From positions 1-18,207 of the forward strand of contig JAJZJI010000016.1 of NCBI GenBank assembly GCA_021828345.1: a stretch of 18,207 bases of DNA, in the 5' to 3' direction. The position numbers and the translations under genes are program-made. The DNA comes from Microcaldota archaeon. GTDB taxonomy: Archaea > Micrarchaeota > Micrarchaeia > Micrarchaeales > Micrarchaeaceae. Within the stretch, counting starts at the first letter, position 1. Each line of letters starts with the position of its first letter. The notes under the pieces are model-generated. The model was not told the DNA's origin, searched no databases, and saw only the letters and a list, made by a program, of their open reading frames with translations. Of this stretch, positions 7,012 through 13,500 are shown piece by piece.

Positions 7012-7530
7012 CTATGAAAATATCTTTTTAACATTCTTAATTTTTTTATTTATCAACGGTGAAAAATGATTTTTATATTTTTTTTGCAATACTAATAATT
7101 TCCAGTCATTACCAGTTATATGTTTTCTACAATAGGGTGACCCACAGTTACATGTCCATTTAGATACATAATTATCATTTTCAAATAACCCATAATCAAC
7201 AGTAACCTCTTCGCCGATTTTTATATTTCTTCTTGCAATAAGCGTATATGCATCTTTCATCCATGTATTCGAATCACAAGAATGATTTATATAATACCCC
7301 AAATCTTCACCCCTATCTTCGATGCTATAGAGATTTTCATCCCATTGTAACACCAACTTGCCTTTGCTTTTTGCCTCATCTATTTTTCTCTTATCGCTAG
7401 TATAATTTCCGCCCCAAACCAAAACCTTTTCTCCTCTTTTAATCATTTCCTTCGCAAACATACCTTTTCCAGTATCTTTAGTTTCTTTTATTTTTATTTT
7501 AGGATTAATCCAAGTTTTCTTAATGATCAT
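7012..7530 (-). CDS. SET-domain protein-lysine methyltransferase
   Basis: From the ATG at 7530 this is 172 residues. It shows a compact SET domain: GKGMFAK (21-27) at the start, YYINHSCDSNTW (79-90) with the N-H-S-C knot signature that binds S-adenosylmethionine, IKIGEEVTVDYG (103-114) with the catalytic Tyr113, and a post-SET cysteine cluster C127, C129, C134 (CNCGSPYC). It should methylate protein lysines; the target is unknown. A GTG at 7560 would add ten residues, but a TATA element sits near 7568-7576 and GTGGGG directly precedes the ATG, so 7530 is the better start. It lies 83 nt downstream of the hypermodification-like gene on the same strand. Confidence 0.85.
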   Translation of the reverse strand: MIIKKTWINPKIKIKETKDTGKGMFAKEMIKRGEKVLVWGGNYTSDKRKIDEAKSKGKLVLQWDENLYSIEDRGEDLGYYINHSCDSNTWMKDAYTLIARRNIKIGEEVTVDYGLFENDNYVSKWTCNCGSPYCRKHITGNDWKLLVLQKKYKNHFSPLINKKIKNVKKIFS

Positions 7531-7567
7531 AACCCCACATTCTTTATTAAAACTAAACACGCATTTT

Positions 7568-7576
7568 CTTATAACC
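7568..7576 (-). promoter_or_regulatory. TATA box for the SET gene
   Basis: The minus strand reads GGTTATAAG, centred about 42 nt upstream of the ATG at 7530. This implies a leader of about 15 nt that contains the GTGGGG ribosome binding site. Confidence 0.4.
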
Positions 7577-7613
7577 TATCTTTTTTGAATCTATTTATTA
7601 ATGTCATTTTTTA

Positions 7614-8516
7614 TTATACCATTATGGGATAAAAATATCTTTTTTTACCTTTACCTCTAGTTAAATTATAATATTTTCTAAATTCACAGAGTGCACCCTC
7701 TATATTTGTTATAGAAAGAAAAGGATAGTTAGATGCAGCTTGTTTAAATGCAATATCATTCCACCTAAAATGTTCTTTTAATAACACATGAATATTGCTA
7801 AGATAGCTTTTCTGCGCATTATATAAATTATATAACAATTCATTTTGCTCCTTTTTATTTAACTTTTTATTATATATTATCTCTAGGCCCCATTTTGCCC
7901 CTGGACCTATGTTTACAAAATCATTATCACTCCAACCTTGTTTAAAAAAATGTAAATATGATAAATCTGTCCAAATCTCGCACCCCAAAAAAGGTCCGAC
8001 CATAGGTATTTTTTGAATCGTAATTAAAGCATCGATTGGAGTTTTAGATAAATCTATTTCAGTAATAATCTTATTAATATCTAATTTTTGTATGTTATCA
8101 AGTATGCTTTCATGTTTTGGTTTTCCTTTAGTCCCAGAGGATATTAAATATGCATTATTAAATATAGGTCTGTTGGATTTTTTTATTTCTTTGAACATTG
8201 AATTAATTTTGTTTTTTACATCATTATTATAATCATTAAGCAAATTTATCCTTAGCAGTTCATATAAATTATTTTGATTAAAAAATCTATAAAATACCAC
8301 ATTTATTAAGATCTTTTTTCTATCCTTAATTTTTTTTAATTTATCCATTATGTAAATAGTACATTTATCAAGCTCCCTATAAACATTTATTATTTTGTAT
8401 GTTCTTAAAATCTCATCATCCGTCCAAGGCGGCGGCTCATTTAAAACAAATCTTTTATACCATATTAATTGGCGTCTGTAGATGAATTTAAAAAATTCTT
8501 CTTCCATATTTGTCAT
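7614..8516 (-). CDS. 5-hmdU DNA kinase helical-domain / thymine pyrophosphorylase-like protein
   Basis: This 300-residue protein, rich in Lys, Asn and Ile, matches from memory the helical family (HMUDK_hel / alpha-glutamyl-putrescinyl-thymine pyrophosphorylase group) described with phage thymine hypermodification. Motifs: FIYRRQLIWYKRF (11-23), PPPWTDD (28-34), NVYRELD (44-50), VVFYRFFN (73-80), MVGPFLGCEIWTDLSY (172-187), FVNIGPGAKWGL (200-211) and a C-terminal IEGALCEFRKYYNLTRGKGKK (272-292, quoted as IEGALCEFRKY then RGKGKKR). No P-loop kinase domain is fused to it. In phages, relatives act on pyrophosphorylated 5-hydroxymethyl-uracil in DNA; the substrate of cellular stand-alone copies is unknown. 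It has a good TATA box and probably a leaderless start at 8516, with Met4 as an alternative. AT-richer than the core genes. Confidence 0.65.
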   Translation of the reverse strand: MTNMEEEFFKFIYRRQLIWYKRFVLNEPPPWTDDEILRTYKIINVYRELDKCTIYIMDKLKKIKDRKKILINVVFYRFFNQNNLYELLRINLLNDYNNDVKNKINSMFKEIKKSNRPIFNNAYLISSGTKGKPKHESILDNIQKLDINKIITEIDLSKTPIDALITIQKIPMVGPFLGCEIWTDLSYLHFFKQGWSDNDFVNIGPGAKWGLEIIYNKKLNKKEQNELLYNLYNAQKSYLSNIHVLLKEHFRWNDIAFKQAASNYPFLSITNIEGALCEFRKYYNLTRGKGKKRYFYPIMV

Positions 8517-8540
8517 ATTAAATATATTGAATTATTGTTA

Positions 8541-8549
8541 TTTTATACC
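8541..8549 (-). promoter_or_regulatory. TATA box for the hypermodification-like gene
   Basis: GGTATAAAA on the minus strand is centred about 29 nt before the ATG at 8516, placing the transcript start within about 3 nt of the codon. The 132-base divergent region 8517-8648 holds this box and that of the amidohydrolase, plus many other A/T runs. Confidence 0.5.
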
Positions 8550-8615
8550 TATTTTATATTTTATATAAAAATTTATACAATTAATTTTAATTTCATAAAA
8601 AATAATGACTACATT

Positions 8616-8630
8616 TTTAAGTATATAGAA
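8616..8630 (+). promoter_or_regulatory. TATA box for the amidohydrolase gene
   Basis: TTTAAGTATATAGAA is centred 26 nt before the ATG at 8649, so the mRNA is probably leaderless. This placement supports 8649 rather than any upstream start. Confidence 0.5.
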
Positions 8631-8648
8631 CTATTACATATTGATTTG

Positions 8649-9500
8649 ATGGTAATAGACGCACACGCACATATGTTTACTATGAGCATGTCTGAGGGAA
8701 TGCTACCTAAAAACTTTGACATAAAGAATATACCAAAAGAATTTATCAATGCATCAAAACATACAGTTAAAGAAAACACAGATGCATGGCTTAATGCAAT
8801 GGATAGACTTGGTATAGAAAAAACTATTTTCATGGCAAATGTAAATTTTAACAAAGATTTTACAACATTCATAAATTCCAGCAGCAGGCTCGTAGGATTT
8901 GCTAAAATAAATCCCACCAAACCTGACGCAGTTGATACATTAAAAAAGGAGATTGAAAATGGGATGTCAGGGGTTAAATTATATCCAACAAATGAGGGAT
9001 TTGATGTTAGTTCAAAAGATGCTTATCCATTTTATGATTATTGTGAGAAAAAGCATATACCAATAGTAATACATTTTGGGGTAACTATAGGTTTTAGAGC
9101 GGATTTAATAAACGGAAATCCTTTGACACTATCTACAGTACTTGCCGATTTTCCTGGAGTTAATTTTATTATAGCTCATTTCGGTGCAGGATTTTTTAGA
9201 GAGACTCTAATGCTCAGATATAAACGCCAGAATCTTTATGTAGATACATCAGGAACAAATAACTGGCTGCAGAATCAGGATAATTTTTTAACTCTAAAAG
9301 ATGTATTTAAAAAAAGCATCGAGGTATTTGATGATCAGCACATAATATATGGTTCAGATACACGCATATTTCCAGCGGGTTATAGAGAGAATATATTAAA
9401 AGAACAAACAAATATACTAAAAGAATTAAATCTAAAAAAAGAAGCAATTGAAAATATAATGCATAATAATGCCAAAAATATTCTGCTTGCATATAGTTGA
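8649..9500 (+). CDS. Amidohydrolase-2 family metal-dependent hydrolase
   Basis: From the ATG at 8649 the protein is 283 residues. It shows the TIM-barrel amidohydrolase layout: metal-binding H6 and H8 in IDAHAH at the first strand, GVKLYP near 108-113, H142 in IPIVIHFG, H177 in NFIIAHFGAG, and D237 in IIYGSDTR. It ends with the family's IMHNNAKNIL helix. Such enzymes hydrolyse amides or decarboxylate aromatic and keto acids (the ACMSD/isatin-type group); the substrate cannot be read from the sequence. An in-frame extension of 60 codons upstream is Phe/Ile/Tyr-rich and overlaps the divergent promoter, so I rejected it. A 6-bp hairpin follows its stop. Confidence 0.85.
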   Translation: MVIDAHAHMFTMSMSEGMLPKNFDIKNIPKEFINASKHTVKENTDAWLNAMDRLGIEKTIFMANVNFNKDFTTFINSSSRLVGFAKINPTKPDAVDTLKKEIENGMSGVKLYPTNEGFDVSSKDAYPFYDYCEKKHIPIVIHFGVTIGFRADLINGNPLTLSTVLADFPGVNFIIAHFGAGFFRETLMLRYKRQNLYVDTSGTNNWLQNQDNFLTLKDVFKKSIEVFDDQHIIYGSDTRIFPAGYRENILKEQTNILKELNLKKEAIENIMHNNAKNILLAYS

Positions 9501-9515
9501 CAGTTGTCTAACTGT
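9500..9515 (+). terminator. Possible hairpin terminator after the amidohydrolase
   Basis: ACAGTT and AACTGT form a perfect 6-bp stem with a GTCT loop, starting at the stop codon. A short T-run (CTTTTATTA) follows about 12 nt later. Archaeal termination depends mainly on U-runs, so this is tentative. Confidence 0.3.
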
Positions 9516-9532
9516 GTAGAGAAGCCTTTTAT

Positions 9533-9544
9533 TACTTTAAATTA
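9533..9544 (+). promoter_or_regulatory. TATA box for the 66-aa ORF
   Basis: TACTTTAAATTA is centred 26 nt before the ATG at 9564, the same spacing seen at the neighbouring genes. Confidence 0.4.
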
Positions 9545-9563
9545 CACATAAAATTGTGTTTCT

Positions 9564-9764
9564 ATGGCATTAGATACAAAATGGATATCAGATAACTATA
9601 AAGATAGTCATCAAAATGATGGTTTTTATATTCAATTAAGCGGTACATCAATGCCAGAGAGTCTACTTTCTAATCCTAGATTACTTAGGCATTTATATAA
9701 AATAAGAAAACATATAGAAAATTCTAATAAAAAACCTGAAGAGTACAGGAAATTTAGAAGATAA
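9564..9764 (+). CDS. Hypothetical 66-residue protein
   Basis: I do not recognise this protein. It is hydrophilic and basic: LDTKWISDNYKDSHQ at the start, then FYIQLSG, then a run NPRLLRHLYKIRKHIEN that looks like an amphipathic basic helix, and a KKPEEYRKFRR tail. There is no membrane segment and no cysteine. A TATA-like element exactly 26 nt upstream argues that it is a real leaderless gene. It lies between the amidohydrolase and sdhA on the same strand, with about 65 nt to sdhA. The basic helix could bind nucleic acid, but nothing proves it. Confidence 0.5.
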   Translation: MALDTKWISDNYKDSHQNDGFYIQLSGTSMPESLLSNPRLLRHLYKIRKHIENSNKKPEEYRKFRR

Positions 9765-9792
9765 TACCAAAAAGATAGTAGAGATATAATAA

Positions 9793-9803
9793 GTAATATA
9801 TTG
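9793..9803 (+). promoter_or_regulatory. TATA box for the sdh operon
   Basis: GTAATATATTG is centred about 34 nt before the ATG at 9832. This implies a leader of only about 8 nt for the sdhABC transcript. Confidence 0.4.
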
Positions 9804-9831
9804 TTTAGCATTGTATCTCTTTTTGTTGAAT

Positions 9832-11562
9832 ATGATGTTACCAGTGGATTACGAAACACATAATGTTGATGTTCTTGTTATAGGATCCGGAGGCGCAGGT
9901 ATGCGTGCTGCACTTGCGGCACTTGACAAAAAGCAATCGGTTATTATTTTATCAAAATCCGTTTTAGGAAAAGCACACACAGTTATGGCTGAGGGAGGTA
10001 TTGCCGCTGCTGTAGCAAACGTAGATTCAAAAGATAATTGGAAGGTTCATTTTTCTGACACAGTAATAGAAGGAGATTATATAGGAAGCTGGCGTATGGC
10101 GGAGATACTTGCCAAAGAAGCGCCTGATGCTGTTTATGAGCTTGAACGATTTGGGGCATTATTTGATAGAACACCAGATGGCAAAATAATGCAACGTGCT
10201 TTCGGTGCACATACTTACAGAAGATTATGTCATGTAGGGGATAAAACTGGACTTGAAATCATAAGAACATTAGAAGATAGAATACTACATAAAAACGCCA
10301 AAGTATTTGATGAGATTGTTGTAACAAAATTATTTAAGAGTAATAATAAAATTTCAGGCGCATTGGGTTTACATATGCGCACAGGAAAATTTTCTTTGTT
10401 TAAAGCCAAAAGTATCATAATAGCAACGGGTGGTCTTGGACGCATATATAAAGTAACATCAAACTCATGGGAGAGTACAGGAGATGGTATTGCTCTTGCA
10501 TTAAAGGTAGGTGCAGAATTAAGAGATATGGAGATGGTGCAGTTTCATCCAACAGGCATGGTATGGCCACACGGCGTTAGAGGTTTACTAGTAACCGAGG
10601 GCGTTAGGGGAGAAGGAGGTATATTATATAATAATAAAAATGAGCGTTTTATGCTTAAATATTCTCCAACAAAAAAAGAACTTGATGCAAGAGATGTCGT
10701 TGCACGCTCCATATATTATGAAATACAAAAAGGCAATGGAACAGAACATGGAGGTGTATATTTGGATATAACACATAAAGGAGCTGATTTTATAAAAAAG
10801 AAGCTTCCTGGGATGTATACACAATTTCTTGAATTTGCAGGTGTTGATATAACAAAAGAGAGAATGGAGGTTGCTCCTACAGTACATTATTTTATGGGGG
10901 GCATTTATGTAGATTCGGAAAATTGCAATACCAATATAAATGGTCTTTATGCTGCAGGAGAATGCACAGGTGGATTGCATGGCGCAAATAGACTTGGTGG
11001 AAATTCTCTTGCAGATATATTAGTTTTTGGAAAACGCGCTGGAGACGCGGCGGCCATATATGCCATCAATAATAGAGCGGTAGAGATTGATAGTAATGAA
11101 GTAAATGATGAAATTAAAAGAATTAATGATTATCTAAATGACAAAACAAACTTAAACCCTTATGATGTTGTTGATAAATTAAGAACTTCGCTGCAAGAAA
11201 AACTTGGAATAATAAGAAATGAAAAAGATATGAAAGAGTGTTTATTAGACGTTCTAAAAATAAAAAAAATGTGTCAAAAAGTTTCTGTTAAAGGAGGACT
11301 TGCATTTAACCAGGGATTAATAGAATGTATAGAATTAGATAATATGACACTGCTTGCAGAATGTATGGTTAGAAGCGCCATTGAAAGAAAAGAGAGTAGA
11401 GGAGCACATACACGTAGTGATTTCCCAAAAAAAGATAAGCGATGGAAGAAAAACATTGTATCTAAAATACAGAATAATAAAATAGAATTATCTTATAGCG
11501 AGATAACGAAAATGCCAAAAGAACTACAGAAAATAGTTGGTGAAGAAAAATATGACAAATAA
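9832..11562 (+). CDS. sdhA: Succinate dehydrogenase/fumarate reductase flavoprotein subunit
   Basis: This 576-residue protein oxidises succinate to fumarate (or the reverse) at a covalently bound FAD. Seen: the FAD dinucleotide motif VIGSGGAGMRAAL (16-28), the flavinylation region AHTVMAEGGIAAA with His49 as likely attachment, GDGIALALKVGAELRDMEMVQFHPTGM, EGVRGEGGILYN, the capping and active-site segment with DARDVVARSI, and GLYAAGECTGGLHGANRLGGNSLADI for the second FAD contact. The C-terminal ESRGAHTRSDFP is typical of SdhA/FrdA and argues against L-aspartate oxidase. ATG at 9832 fits the promoter; a TTG upstream would add seven unlikely residues. It overlaps sdhB by 11 nt. Confidence 0.95.
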   Translation: MMLPVDYETHNVDVLVIGSGGAGMRAALAALDKKQSVIILSKSVLGKAHTVMAEGGIAAAVANVDSKDNWKVHFSDTVIEGDYIGSWRMAEILAKEAPDAVYELERFGALFDRTPDGKIMQRAFGAHTYRRLCHVGDKTGLEIIRTLEDRILHKNAKVFDEIVVTKLFKSNNKISGALGLHMRTGKFSLFKAKSIIIATGGLGRIYKVTSNSWESTGDGIALALKVGAELRDMEMVQFHPTGMVWPHGVRGLLVTEGVRGEGGILYNNKNERFMLKYSPTKKELDARDVVARSIYYEIQKGNGTEHGGVYLDITHKGADFIKKKLPGMYTQFLEFAGVDITKERMEVAPTVHYFMGGIYVDSENCNTNINGLYAAGECTGGLHGANRLGGNSLADILVFGKRAGDAAAIYAINNRAVEIDSNEVNDEIKRINDYLNDKTNLNPYDVVDKLRTSLQEKLGIIRNEKDMKECLLDVLKIKKMCQKVSVKGGLAFNQGLIECIELDNMTLLAECMVRSAIERKESRGAHTRSDFPKKDKRWKKNIVSKIQNNKIELSYSEITKMPKELQKIVGEEKYDK

Positions 11563-12310
11563 AAAAGTAAAATTCAAAGTTTACAGAAAGGATCCGAAGA
11601 TTAGTAATGATTATAGATATGATGAGTTCGATGTACCTTTAGAGGAAGGTATGGTAGTACTTGATGGCATAAATTATATTATTGAGCACTATGATTCCAC
11701 CATATCAGTCCGCTGGAACTGTAAGGCGGCGCGATGTGGATCATGCGCAGCTGAAATAAATGGATATCCTAAATTAATGTGTAAAACACGAATAGAGCAG
11801 ATGGGAGATATTATAACCATTAATCCGATGAAGGCATTTCCACTAGTAAAAGATTTAGTTACGGACGTATCAATAAATTTTGAAATAGATAAAAAAATAC
11901 CAGAATTTAAACCAAAAACCACAAATAAAAAACCTTGGATTATCTATGATATAGATGTTAATAGAGCACAGGAATTTAGAAAATGTATAGAATGCTTTTT
12001 ATGTCAAGATACATGCCATGTTGTAAGAGATCATAATACAAAATATATTGGTCCAAGACATGTAATAAAGGCAGCGGCACTTGACATGCATCCAATGGAT
12101 ACACTAGATAGGTCAGAGAGTTTAACAAAAGATATGGGGCTTGGTTATTGCAATGTAACAAAATGCTGTGAAGAGGTCTGTCCAGAGCACATAAAAATAA
12201 CGGACAATGCAATAATACCAGAAAAGGAGAGGGCGGCAGATAATATGTATGATCCTGTCATGATGCTGATAAAAAAATTGAGGAATAAAAATAAGGGAGA
12301 TAAAAAATGA
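11552..12310 (+). CDS. sdhB: Succinate dehydrogenase/fumarate reductase iron-sulfur subunit
   Basis: This 252-residue protein carries electrons from FAD to the membrane quinone. The N-terminal ferredoxin domain has C57, C62, C65 and C77 (WNCKAARCGSC then MCK) for a [2Fe-2S] cluster. The C-terminal domain has C145, C148, C151 and C155 (CIECFLCQDTC), then C200, C205, C206 and C210 (YCNVTKCCEEVCPEH) for the two further clusters. The extra adjacent cysteine (205-206) and the EHIKITDNAIIPEKER stretch resemble mycobacterial Sdh1-type and archaeal SdhB more than E. coli SdhB. ATG at 11552 is favoured by GGTGAAG (11539-11545) ahead of it. Its stop overlaps the sdhC start as ATGA. Confidence 0.95.
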   Translation: MTNKKVKFKVYRKDPKISNDYRYDEFDVPLEEGMVVLDGINYIIEHYDSTISVRWNCKAARCGSCAAEINGYPKLMCKTRIEQMGDIITINPMKAFPLVKDLVTDVSINFEIDKKIPEFKPKTTNKKPWIIYDIDVNRAQEFRKCIECFLCQDTCHVVRDHNTKYIGPRHVIKAAALDMHPMDTLDRSESLTKDMGLGYCNVTKCCEEVCPEHIKITDNAIIPEKERAADNMYDPVMMLIKKLRNKNKGDKK

Positions 12311-13017
12311 ATGTAAATAATTTTAAAAATAAGTATATTCCTCCAGAATTCCTTGAATTCAATCCAAGACTATATGCATTTATTATAATGTTAATAGTTG
12401 GTCTGTCCGCTTTTCTTATATTTCCAGTAAAAGAGATTTCTGGTTATATTGATCCATTCTATTCACCTACAATACTCATATTGCCATTTGTAGGATTATA
12501 CAGACTAACCTGCTATGCTTATAGAAAAGATTACAATAGGCACATATTCAAACACCCGATTGGATGTGACCTTAAGAATAGACTTGATTCGATGAAAAGA
12601 ACATACACCGGGGAGACCAGTGGACTGTTTAAAATTGAGAATCTACATAGATATTTTCTTTATGTTTCAATACTTATAGTCCCATTCTTTTATTATGATT
12701 TTTATACGTCTTTATTTATAAATAATATATTTGTATTTAGATTGGGTAGTGTACTTTTGCTTATAAATGCCATATTTATAACACTATACGTATTATCATG
12801 CCATTCATTACGCAGCCTAATTGGAGGTAGAAAAGACTGTTATAGTTGTATGGCTTATGGTAAGGGTGTTAAAGGTATATATGATAAACAATCATGGCTC
12901 AATAGGCATCATGAACAACTTGCATGGATCAGTCTTATATTTATAATATTTGTCGATCTCTATTTAAGAGGTTTAACCGCTGGAATGCCACTAGATATAA
13001 CATTCCTAAAATTGTGA
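12307..13017 (+). CDS. sdhC: Succinate dehydrogenase membrane anchor subunit
   Basis: This 236-residue protein has five hydrophobic segments, at about 22-41, 52-70, 114-133, 145-166 and 205-220. It carries histidines near membrane borders: H114 (ENLHRYF), H166 (SCHSLRSLIGG), H201 and H202 (NRHHEQLAW). These could bind haem or line the quinone site. A CYSC pair at 178-181 sits in the loop after the fourth segment. Length and motif order fit the anchor that accompanies Sdh1-type SdhA/B rather than the short SdhC/SdhD pair of E. coli. It is translationally coupled to sdhB by the ATGA overlap and is followed 4 nt later by a small membrane ORF. Confidence 0.85.
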   Translation: MNVNNFKNKYIPPEFLEFNPRLYAFIIMLIVGLSAFLIFPVKEISGYIDPFYSPTILILPFVGLYRLTCYAYRKDYNRHIFKHPIGCDLKNRLDSMKRTYTGETSGLFKIENLHRYFLYVSILIVPFFYYDFYTSLFINNIFVFRLGSVLLLINAIFITLYVLSCHSLRSLIGGRKDCYSCMAYGKGVKGIYDKQSWLNRHHEQLAWISLIFIIFVDLYLRGLTAGMPLDITFLKL

Positions 13018-13021
13018 TTGT

Positions 13022-13186
13022 ATGAAATATCTAAAAACAAAGTATAAATTTCCTATATTTTTTATAGGGGTTATGACTATTGTTTTATCCGGATTTTTAA
13101 ATAAGTTTTACATAATTAATTTGGCGCAAACAGAAGCATTTGTTGCAATAGGGTTCATAATCCTATTTTTATCTATAGCACTCTAA
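13022..13186 (+). CDS. 54-residue two-helix membrane protein, putative second Sdh anchor
   Basis: ATG at 13022 opens 54 codons ending in TAA at 13184-13186. The N-terminus is basic (MKYLKTKYK), followed by two hydrophobic helices at about 10-28 and 37-54 joined by the polar link NKFYIINLAQTEA. It begins only 4 nt after the sdhC stop on the same strand, so it is almost certainly part of the sdh transcript. A role as a small SdhD-like anchor or assembly subunit is inferred from position and topology; I see no family signature. Its stop overlaps the stop of the convergent zinc-ribbon gene. Confidence 0.65.
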   Translation: MKYLKTKYKFPIFFIGVMTIVLSGFLNKFYIINLAQTEAFVAIGFIILFLSIAL

Positions 13187-13404
13187 TCCTTCTTCTCATT
13201 TTGAGAGAAACGTTTCTTCTGGCGTTCCATTGAGATTAATAGCTCTGCATTTATTTGGTTAAAACAATTTCTACATAAAACATATTCTTTTGTTGATTTA
13301 TTACTCTCAACGCCCTGCTGAAGCCTACCTGTATAAACATAGTAGTACTCCTCTAAATCTATTAATTTATTGCATACATAGCAGTTATAATCATTTATTG
13401 CCAT
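13183..13404 (-). CDS. Small zinc-ribbon-like protein
   Basis: This 73-residue protein has two CxxC pairs, C8-C11 (CYVC) and C44-C47 (CRNC), about 33 residues apart: the layout of a zinc-ribbon or treble-clef knuckle. Between them is a Tyr-rich strand region (LEEYYYVYTGRLQ). The C-terminus is a charged helix ending in Lys and Asp. The function is unknown; DNA, RNA or protein contact is possible. A TATA-like element about 29 nt upstream supports the ATG at 13404 and a near-leaderless mRNA. Its TAG stop overlaps the TAA of the plus-strand 54-residue gene. Confidence 0.65.
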   Translation of the reverse strand: MAINDYNCYVCNKLIDLEEYYYVYTGRLQQGVESNKSTKEYVLCRNCFNQINAELLISMERQKKRFSQNEKKD

Positions 13405-13428
13405 TTATAACACATATTAGATTCTGCA

Positions 13429-13438
13429 TATAAATTAT
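13429..13438 (-). promoter_or_regulatory. TATA box for the zinc-ribbon gene
   Basis: AATTTATATG on the minus strand is centred 29-30 nt before the ATG at 13404. The 96-base divergent region 13405-13500 holds this box and the fumarase box. Confidence 0.45.
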
Positions 13439-13471
13439 AAAAGCTTCATTTTATCCCAAAATAAACAAGAC

Positions 13472-13479
13472 ATATAAAT
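13472..13479 (+). promoter_or_regulatory. TATA box for the fumarase-transporter operon
   Basis: ATATAAAT is centred 25-26 nt before the ATG at 13501, so the transcript should start at or next to the start codon. Confidence 0.55.
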
Positions 13480-13500
13480 TTTATTTGTTTTAGTCTGAAT

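Noticed and set aside
7264..7272. ATTCGAATC resembling a tRNA T-loop, considered as an att copy of tRNA-Asp
   Set aside because: The match is only to the generic T-loop core, and it lies within the SET gene coding sequence.
7531..7560. GTG start ten codons upstream of the SET protein
   Set aside because: The TATA box at 7568-7576 would place the transcript start inside it, and the downstream ATG has a good ribosome binding site.
8469..8648. 60-codon upstream extension of the amidohydrolase
   Set aside because: It overlaps the start of the divergent gene and both TATA boxes, is Phe/Ile/Tyr-rich, and the family begins at MVIDAHAH.
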